DNA from: Prevotella sp.
Lineage (GTDB): Bacteria > Bacteroidota > Bacteroidia > Bacteroidales > Bacteroidaceae
Assembly: GCA_017424205.1 (NCBI GenBank)
Contig: JAFPAS010000296.1
Coordinates: 1-11,656 of the forward strand
Direction of reading: 5' to 3'
Length of the DNA stretch: 11,656 nt
A model generated the notes under the pieces. The model was not told the DNA's origin and did no database searches. It saw only the letters and a program-made list of their open reading frames with translations. The position numbers and the translations under genes are program-made. Within the stretch, counting starts at the first letter, position 1; every line of letters starts with the position of its first letter. Positions 7,053 through 11,656 of this stretch are shown one piece after another.

Positions 7053-7112
7053 CCATCTCACACTCAATGCTCTGCATATGCCGGGCATGACATAACAAAC
7101 AACAGAACGAAA

Positions 7113-7994
7113 ATGAAAAAAACAATAGCAATACTTGCCGGCGCCATCATGGCGTGCGGTTCGTTTCAGACAGCAGAGGCACAGAACGCATCGGTGGTAA
7201 TGAAAAAGCCATCAGTGGCACTCACATCGCAAGCCGACTCGCTCTCATACACTGCCGGACAGGCACTCACCATGGGCATGATGGACTATGTCATGCAGCA
7301 GTTGAAGGTAGACCGTGCATACACAGCCGAATTTAACGAGGCATTGAAAAACAGCCTCGAGCAGCCTAACACACCACAGGCAAAGGCTCGTGCAGCAGGC
7401 GAACAGGTGGCATCGATGGTAAAAAACAACATGATTCCTAATGTGAAGAGAGAACTCGAAGGCGCAAACATCAAGTTTGACGAGCAACTCTTCCTGCGCG
7501 GATTCATCGATGCTGTGTCAAAGGACACTACCCTCTTCACCGTGGCTGACGCCAGCAAATATCACCAGAGCGTATTTGCCGCTATCAAGGAGCGTGAGGC
7601 TGAAGCGCTGCGTGCTGACGGAAAGGCTTGGCTGGCAGAGAATGCCAAGCAGCCAGGTGTAGTAACCCTGCCTTCTGGACTGCAATATAAGATAGTAAGA
7701 AAAGGCAACGGACCAGTTGCAGCAGCTGATGAGAATGTCACAGTGAAATACGAGGGTCGTCTCATCAACGGCACTGTGTTTGACAGCAGCTACCAGCGTA
7801 ATCCGCAGACCACAACCTTCCGTCCGTCGCAGGTTATAAAGGGATGGACCGAAGCGCTTCACCTGATGCCTGAAGGCTCAGAGTGGGAGCTCTATATCCC
7901 AGAACATCTGGGCTACGGCGAGCGCCAGGCAGGAAAGATTCCGCCATATTCTACGCTGATATTCAAGCTGGAAGTGGTGAAGGTAGAGAAATAA
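7113..7994 (+). CDS. FKBP-type peptidyl-prolyl isomerase, exported (FKBP array member 4)
   Basis: This 293-residue protein carries an N-terminal signal sequence (MKKTIAILAGAIMACGSF) with a likely signal peptidase I cut after AEA at residue 23. The IMAC segment with Cys15 is a poor lipobox, because Met occupies the -2 position, so a lipoprotein is possible but less likely. The N-terminal domain (ADSLSYTAGQALTMG, from residue 41) is more divergent than in members 1-3 and includes a basic/helical region to about 180. The FKBP_C domain covers about 187-293, with Y213, F223, D224, F236, V241-I242, W245, Y268 and F284 conserved. The usual VHYEG motif is VKYEG. It is the last gene of the array, 60 nt after member 3, and is followed 74 nt later by a very strong terminator. 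It is clearly an FKBP but not a recent copy of members 2 and 3. Confidence 0.92.
   Translation: MKKTIAILAGAIMACGSFQTAEAQNASVVMKKPSVALTSQADSLSYTAGQALTMGMMDYVMQQLKVDRAYTAEFNEALKNSLEQPNTPQAKARAAGEQVASMVKNNMIPNVKRELEGANIKFDEQLFLRGFIDAVSKDTTLFTVADASKYHQSVFAAIKEREAEALRADGKAWLAENAKQPGVVTLPSGLQYKIVRKGNGPVAAADENVTVKYEGRLINGTVFDSSYQRNPQTTTFRPSQVIKGWTEALHLMPEGSEWELYIPEHLGYGERQAGKIPPYSTLIFKLEVVKVEK
7137..7166 (+). other. Start-proximal hairpin in FKBP member 4
   Basis: CGCCAT at 7142-7147 pairs with ATGGCG at 7149-7154. The stem extends outward through a G-U pair and, after one bulged G at 7156, through GCC/GGC-type pairs involving 7138-7140 and 7157-7159. A T-containing stretch, TTCGTTT, follows at 7160-7166. 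It sits at the same distance from the start codon as the hairpin in member 3, over codons for the same Ala-Ile-Met-Ala. The following run is interrupted by C and G, so terminator strength is doubtful. Confidence 0.3.
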
Positions 7995-8067
7995 TCGCAA
8001 GACAAAAGCGTATATTTCACTCACCGAAATCAAACACGCTGAAAACCATAAGCACAATCACACATAG

Positions 8068-8106
8068 CAAAAGGCTGCTTCTTGCATCACAAGAAGCAGC
8101 CTTTTG
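8068..8106. terminator. Strong bidirectional intrinsic terminator after the FKBP array
   Basis: A perfect 17-bp stem pairs 8068-8084 (beginning CAAAAGGCTGC) with 8090-8106 (ending GCAGCCTTTTG) around a CATCA loop at 8085-8089. The GC-rich core is flanked by A4 on the left and T4 on the right, so it can act on transcripts from either direction. It ends the plus-strand FKBP array and probably also the minus-strand DUF4294 transcript that converges on it. Confidence 0.9.
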
Positions 8107-8261
8107 TCGTATAATAAGCAGTCTATTGCTATATAAGAAGTACTCTTTTCAATATAAGAAGCCGCGAATGGTTAAGCCAGACACTGCCGCAAGCACTTCA
8201 ATTATACTTTCGTATCCATCATCCCAAAATTGACAGCATTTTTTACATGCCTGGCTTCAGT

Positions 8262-8864
8262 TTACAGCTGTCCAGCCTCCACGAGGCGGGCAATGCGTTC
8301 TATGTCGGCATCCTCGGCATTTTTGTCTGGCTCATACGTCTTTTTGAGTGACGCACCGAATGTCCATGCGAATATCTGATAGAATCCTGCCTTTAGCGGA
8401 CCGATGAATGCGTTGATAAGTTCGAAGCCAGTAGAGTTACACTCGCGGTAGATGAGTTTTATAAGGAGTTTGCCCTGCGTCAGCGTCAGTTTTTTCATGC
8501 GTGGCGTATACTGCTGCTTCACTCCCTGCTCTACGAGTTTCAGATGCTCCTCTCTTGCTTTCGCGTTAGGCAGTGTCTGCAGATACTCATATGTCTCTAT
8601 CATTATCTGCCTCACTTCTTTTGCTATGGGGAGCACCTTCTTGACATTTCTGACCATTCTGGTGTAACGCACCCTCTGCTTAGGATTGGCAAACACCTTC
8701 GGCGGATAGCAGTAGACCTTATTCAGCTCAACATACTGCACCGAGTCGCCGTCAAGCAGCACCTTGCTGAGCTTCATCGTAGGCACAAACGTGGGTGTTG
8801 CTGTTGTCTGTGCACCAGCAATGCCAAAAGCGAAAAAAGCGAGTATAGCAAAAAGCCATTTCAT
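8262..8864 (-). CDS. DUF4294 domain-containing exported protein
   Basis: Read on the minus strand from ATG at 8864, the product is 200 residues with a cleavable signal peptide (MKWLFAILAFFAFGIAGAQ, cut after AGA). A GTG at 8876 could add four residues, but the ATG directly precedes the signal peptide and is preferred. The body matches the Bacteroidetes-specific DUF4294 family: LLDGDSVQYVEL near the start, YPPKVFANPKQRVRYTRMVRNVKKVLPIAKE in the centre (written here as a family signature, spanning about residues 53-83), then LTLTQGKLLIKLIYRE and the closing EDADIERIARLVEAG. Length is close to the family norm. Function is unknown; the signal peptide places it in the envelope. It has its own promoter at 8915-8946 and points toward the FKBP array, sharing the bidirectional terminator. 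No catalytic motif is recognised. Confidence 0.88.
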   Translation of the reverse strand: MKWLFAILAFFAFGIAGAQTTATPTFVPTMKLSKVLLDGDSVQYVELNKVYCYPPKVFANPKQRVRYTRMVRNVKKVLPIAKEVRQIMIETYEYLQTLPNAKAREEHLKLVEQGVKQQYTPRMKKLTLTQGKLLIKLIYRECNSTGFELINAFIGPLKAGFYQIFAWTFGASLKKTYEPDKNAEDADIERIARLVEAGQL

Positions 8865-8914
8865 ATGTTTTGTCACTCTAAATTTTCTATCTTAAAATGT
8901 TGTGTCTACTGATG

Positions 8915-8946
8915 CAAAGTTACATTTTTCTTTTGAAACGACCAAA
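8915..8946 (-). promoter_or_regulatory. Bacteroidetes-type promoter (TTTG-N20-TAACTTTG) for the DUF4294 gene
   Basis: On the minus strand TTTG (plus positions 8943-8946) is followed after exactly 20 nt by TAACTTTG (8915-8922), a complete match to the Bacteroidetes consensus. Transcription should begin near 8908, giving a leader of about 44 nt before the preferred ATG at 8864. Confidence 0.7.
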
Positions 8947-9003
8947 TATTATTATTATTTTATACTTCATAAGCAATTTATGTAATAAAATATGTAAAAA
9001 TTG

Positions 9004-9034
9004 TTGGCAGTTTCGTCTATTATGTGTAATTTTG
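9004..9034 (+). promoter_or_regulatory. Bacteroidetes-type promoter (TTG-N20-TAATTTTG) for the Lrp/AsnC gene
   Basis: TTG at 9004-9006 and TAATTTTG at 9027-9034 are separated by 20 nt, matching the Bacteroidetes consensus; the -7 sequence is identical to that of the GH3 promoter. Predicted transcription starts near 9041, about 39 nt before the start codon. A small inverted repeat, ATAAC (9049-9053) and GTTAT (9058-9062), lies just downstream and might be an autoregulatory site. Confidence 0.65.
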
Positions 9035-9079
9035 TTGACATATTGTTAATAACCTTAGTTATAGAACTTACTAAATACT

Positions 9080-9550
9080 ATGCAGAAAATAGAAAAAATC
9101 GATGCTCTGGATAAGAAAATCCTGAGCATACTATCAAAGAATGCCCGTATGCCATTCAAAGATGTAGCTGCCGAGTGCGGCGTTTCACGTGCAGCTATCC
9201 ACCAGCGTGTACAACGACTTATTGAAGTGGGAGTAATCCTGGGCTCGGCATTCAATATAAACCCAAAATCACTCGGATACTCTACTTGCACATACGTAGG
9301 CATAACGCTCGAACGCGGAAATATGTATCGTGACGTGGCTGCTAACATAGCAAAGATTCCTGAGATTGTAGAGTGTCACTACACCACTGGCTCATACACA
9401 ATGCTTGTGAAACTGTATGCACGCGATAACGAACAGCTCATGGAACTGCTCAACGACAAACTTCAGAATATCCCTGGCGTGGTTTCTACCGAGACTCTCA
9501 TATCACTCGAGCAGTCTATCAAGCGCGAAATACCTGTTGTAGTAGATTAA
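9080..9550 (+). CDS. Lrp/AsnC family transcriptional regulator
   Basis: This 156-residue protein has the family's standard size and two-domain layout. A winged helix-turn-helix occupies about residues 5-60 (IDALDKKILSILSKNARMPF, recognition helix in GVSRAAIHQRVQRL). A RAM/AsnC ligand-binding domain covers about 68-146 (IPEIVECHYTTGSYTMLVKL, then TETLISLEQSIKRE). Members usually form octamers that bind amino acids and regulate amino-acid metabolism or global nutrient responses. The sequence closely fits the Lrp-type regulator found widely in Bacteroidales. It has its own promoter and terminator, so it is monocistronic. The downstream gamma-glutamyl/dipeptide hydrolase fusion is a plausible target because it deals with amino-acid release, but nothing in the sequence proves this. 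The effector cannot be predicted from sequence. Confidence 0.93.
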   Translation: MQKIEKIDALDKKILSILSKNARMPFKDVAAECGVSRAAIHQRVQRLIEVGVILGSAFNINPKSLGYSTCTYVGITLERGNMYRDVAANIAKIPEIVECHYTTGSYTMLVKLYARDNEQLMELLNDKLQNIPGVVSTETLISLEQSIKREIPVVVD

Positions 9551-9563
9551 AATGAAACGAAAT

Positions 9564-9616
9564 AGAGACTGGAGGCAGCATGCACTGATGCGTATGCGCC
9601 TTCAGTCTTTGTCTTT
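9564..9616 (+). terminator. Intrinsic terminator after the Lrp/AsnC gene
   Basis: GACTGGAGGC at 9567-9576 pairs with GCCTTCAGTC at 9598-9607, 10 bp with one G-U pair, and outer A/T pairs extend it on both sides. A 21-nt loop has some internal pairing potential. TTTGTCTTT follows at 9608-9616. It lies 13 nt after the Lrp stop codon, where its terminator is expected. Confidence 0.65.
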
Positions 9617-9812
9617 AGGGATGGTCTAAAGGTTATGTCGAGTGATTTTCGCTCTTCTTTCGTATGCACCTTTGTAAGTTTATGAAGGAACATAGCAGGC
9701 TATGTGACTGATAATACTTGACAAAATGACACTGAAAAAGACGAAAAGCAGCCGAAACAGAAGATATCAGAACAGATAAGCACTTAGATCGTTATTTTTT
9801 TAGACCATACCT
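9617..9812. other. Rod-like folded intergenic element: candidate structured RNA or miniature inverted-repeat element
   Basis: Most of the 301-nt gap at 9551-9851 can fold end-to-end. ATGGTCTAAA at 9621-9630 is perfectly complementary to TTTAGACCAT at 9799-9808, with further partial pairing outside. Inside are successive stems: 9640-9644/9781-9785; 9653-9662/9753-9764 with a 2-nt bulge; 9671-9683/9711-9725 (13 bp with two single-base bulges); and an apical hairpin, ACATAG/CTATGT, at 9690-9705. Two large asymmetric bubbles separate them. Such a rod of about 195 nt recalls 6S-like regulatory RNAs, but no consensus promoter was found at either end, and the inverted ends flanked by AT dinucleotides would also suit a MITE. 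There is no open reading frame of note. I cannot decide between these without comparison. Confidence 0.4.
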
Positions 9813-9851
9813 TTATTATATACTGCCTGCAAGAACACACATAGCAAGCTA

Positions 9852-11582
9852 ATGTACTCTATAAAGGATATAATATCTCTGTCACGCACACAGGACAGCC
9901 ATACAAACATGCCTGTAATAGGCATAACGACAGATGCCGCTGGCGAGGACTTCCTCGTCAGGCAGAAATACGTGGAACAGGTGCATAGGGCTGGTGGTGT
10001 AGCCATGCTGATGCCACCTGTAGACAATGCCGTTCTCATGCGCCAGCAGCTCATGAATGTAGATGCTGTGATATTCACCGGGGGCGGAGACCATAACCCG
10101 CTGTGGATGGGCGAAGAGCCTGTAGCACAACTCGGCACCATCAACAGCCTGCGCGACCACTACGAACTGCCGCTCTGCCTCATGGCATACGGCATGAACA
10201 TGCCTATGCTCGGCATCTGCCGCGGCATGCAGACAATGGCCATTGCGCTCGGAGGACATGTGTGTCAGCATATCTCTACAAATATCAAGCACTCGCAGCA
10301 GGCTCCTAAAAACGAACCGACACACATGGTCAGCATTGCCGATGGAAGCATGCTGGCTGGCATAATGAACACCACAGACCTGCCTGTCAATTCGTTCCAC
10401 CATCAGGCTGTAGACATGACCGGCACTCGGTTCCGCCCTGTAGCACACGCTGCTGACGGCATAATCGAGGCGATGGAGTCGGCTGAACATCGTGCGGCTA
10501 TGGCTGTGCAGTGGCATCCGGAGCAGATGGCCGACAGCGGACTGCCTCTCTTCAAATGGCTTGCAGAGGAGGCGAGAGTATATCATAGAGCAAAAAAACT
10601 GCACCGTGAGTTCGTCACGCTTGATTCGCACTGCGACACTCCGATGCTCTTCAGCAAGGGGGCTGACTTTCTCACTGACAACGGAATAGCTCTCTACGAC
10701 ATCAACAAGATGGACGATGCTGACCTGACTGCAGCAGCTATGGTGTGCTATCTGCCTCAACCGAAAGACGGGAAGCAATTCCGAGAGTGCGTTGACTTCG
10801 ATATTCAGACACCAGCAGAATACGCTGACCTAATATTCGACCGCATCGAAGATATCTGCCAGAAGTCAGAAAGAGTTATGATAGCAAAGAATACTGCCGA
10901 CTTAGCTCTCGCTCACAAGCAGCAGAACCATGCCATTATGCTCGGAATAGAAAACGGACTGGCACTCGACGGACAAATCGAGAAACTGCAGCACTTCTAC
11001 GACCGTGGTGTGAGATACATGACGCTGTGTCATAACGGCGACAACGACATCTGCGACTCAGCCCGCGGCATACATAGCCACGGCGGTGTGTCGGCCTTCG
11101 GACACAGAGTAATTGAAGAGATGAATCGCCTTGGCTTGATTATAGACCTCTCACATGCTGGAGAACAGACATTTTTCCAGACCGTAGAGACCTCACAAAA
11201 ACCTGTAGTATGCACTCACTCTAACTGCCGCGCGCTGTGCGACCATCCGCGAAATCTTACCGACGAGCAGATGAAGACACTGGCTGAAGCTGGCGGTGTG
11301 ATGCAGCTGACACTCTATGCCGGATTCCTGCGCGACGATGACCAGCAGGCCTCTGTCTGCGATTTCATACGTCATATGAAGCATGCCGTGAGCATCATGG
11401 GCATAGACCATGTGGGCATAGGCTCCGACTTCGATGGCGACGGAGGTGTAAGCGGAGCGGCTAACGCAGCAGAACTGCTCAATATCACATGCCACCTGAT
11501 AAAGGCGGGATTCTCTGACACTGACATCGAGAAGATTTGGGGCGGCAATTTCATGCGCATCATGCACTTGCATGGCATGTAA
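9852..11582 (+). CDS. Two-domain hydrolase: class I glutamine amidotransferase/peptidase C26 fused to peptidase M19 dipeptidase
   Basis: This 576-residue protein joins two enzymes. Residues about 20-240 form a gamma-glutamyl-gamma-aminobutyrate hydrolase-like C26 domain, with the nucleophile Cys123 in LGICRGMQ and the His222/Glu224 pair in VQWHPEQ. Residues about 253-576 form an M19 membrane dipeptidase-type domain with all metal ligands: H260 and D262 (LDSHCD), bridging E367 (LGIENG), H435 (IDLSHAG) and H456 (VCTHSNCRAL), plus D526 in GIGSDFDG. No signal peptide is present, so it should act in the cytoplasm. The likely chemistry is cleavage of gamma-glutamyl amide bonds by one domain and of dipeptides by the other, for example in peptide, glutathione-like or cell-wall peptide recycling; the substrate is inferred. 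The stretch before the C26 fold (residues 1-19) is unexplained; an alternative ATG at 9909 begins exactly at MPVIGIT. No consensus promoter is seen upstream, and no terminator is visible in the 74 nt after the stop. Confidence 0.93.
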   Translation: MYSIKDIISLSRTQDSHTNMPVIGITTDAAGEDFLVRQKYVEQVHRAGGVAMLMPPVDNAVLMRQQLMNVDAVIFTGGGDHNPLWMGEEPVAQLGTINSLRDHYELPLCLMAYGMNMPMLGICRGMQTMAIALGGHVCQHISTNIKHSQQAPKNEPTHMVSIADGSMLAGIMNTTDLPVNSFHHQAVDMTGTRFRPVAHAADGIIEAMESAEHRAAMAVQWHPEQMADSGLPLFKWLAEEARVYHRAKKLHREFVTLDSHCDTPMLFSKGADFLTDNGIALYDINKMDDADLTAAAMVCYLPQPKDGKQFRECVDFDIQTPAEYADLIFDRIEDICQKSERVMIAKNTADLALAHKQQNHAIMLGIENGLALDGQIEKLQHFYDRGVRYMTLCHNGDNDICDSARGIHSHGGVSAFGHRVIEEMNRLGLIIDLSHAGEQTFFQTVETSQKPVVCTHSNCRALCDHPRNLTDEQMKTLAEAGGVMQLTLYAGFLRDDDQQASVCDFIRHMKHAVSIMGIDHVGIGSDFDGDGGVSGAANAAELLNITCHLIKAGFSDTDIEKIWGGNFMRIMHLHGM

Positions 11583-11656
11583 AACTACGCTTCCGGCATG
11601 AAGAACGACAAACTGAAGAACTCATAAAAGCCACAACGAAGAATATAATATAAAGC

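Noticed and set aside
7078..7088. ATGCC-G-GGCAT hairpin between FKBP members 3 and 4 as a terminator
   Set aside because: The stem is only about 4 bp once a usable loop is allowed, and no T-run follows.
7883..8233. Plus-strand frame of about 116 codons overlapping the end of FKBP member 4
   Set aside because: It runs in another frame across the FKBP 3' end and straight through the strong terminator hairpin, so it is not a gene.
8174..8257. 7-bp inverted repeat AAGCCAG (8174-8180) and CTGGCTT (8251-8257)
   Set aside because: The arms are short and 70 nt apart with nothing structured between them, so chance is likely.
8157..8261. Open minus-strand stretch of about 35 codons after the DUF4294 stop, reading CQFWDDGYESIIEVL and ending GFLY
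   Set aside because: The translation looks somewhat protein-like, but there is no start codon in frame, a stop lies directly upstream, and it is too short to assign. It could be a decayed gene remnant, but I cannot support that.
9882..10778. Long minus-strand frame opposite the C26 domain
   Set aside because: It is antisense to a gene with intact catalytic motifs and has a His/Arg/Cys-rich composition typical of shadow frames.
1..11656. Search for CRISPR arrays, tRNA or rRNA genes and insertion sequences
   Set aside because: No regularly spaced direct repeats, no cloverleaf-like tRNA sequence, no rRNA-like sequence and no transposase-like protein were seen. The only possible mobile element is the short inverted-repeat element at 9617-9812.

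Overview
The window looks like chromosomal DNA from a Bacteroidales bacterium, most likely Prevotella or a close relative. Three things point there. The gene families are typical of the group: a GH3-family protein, an Ig-like lipoprotein, a DUF4294 protein and a highly conserved Lrp/AsnC regulator. Three promoters match the Bacteroidetes consensus TTTG / TAnnTTTG with a 20-nt spacer. Start codons are preceded by A-rich leaders with no clear Shine-Dalgarno sequence. Species assignment is inference.

Layout, left to right. (1) Positions 1-264, minus strand: the N-terminal part of a RelE/HigB-like toxin cut by the window edge, with a promoter-like element and an inverted repeat upstream. (2) 265-632: a 368-nt intergenic stretch holding that control region, a weak terminator-like hairpin and a consensus promoter reading right. 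(3) 633-4244, plus strand: a GH3-family acyl-adenylating-type protein followed by a large Ig-like surface lipoprotein, probably one transcription unit. (4) 4374-8106, plus strand: a promoter, four consecutive FKBP-type peptidyl-prolyl isomerase genes and one very strong terminator. The first FKBP is predicted cytoplasmic, the second is a lipoprotein, and the third and fourth are secreted with a cleavable signal peptide. The second and third are close paralogs (about 70% identical over 257 residues by hand count). (5) 8262-8864, minus strand: an exported DUF4294 protein with its own promoter. (6) 9080-9550, plus strand: an Lrp/AsnC regulator with its own promoter and terminator. (7) 9551-9851: a 301-nt gap whose inner 200 nt can fold end-to-end into an imperfect rod closed by a 10-bp inverted repeat. 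(8) 9852-11582: a two-domain enzyme fusing a class I glutamine amidotransferase/peptidase C26 domain to a peptidase M19 dipeptidase domain, both with intact catalytic residues.

How the parts fit. The FKBP array looks like a protein-folding cassette that supplies cytoplasm, membrane-anchored and soluble envelope compartments from one transcript. The neighbouring lipoprotein and DUF4294 protein are also envelope proteins. The C26-M19 fusion suggests stepwise breakdown of gamma-glutamyl peptides inside the cell. The most novel-looking items are the rod-like 200-nt intergenic element, the start-proximal hairpins in the three exported FKBP genes (one resembles an intrinsic terminator), and the C26-M19 fusion.
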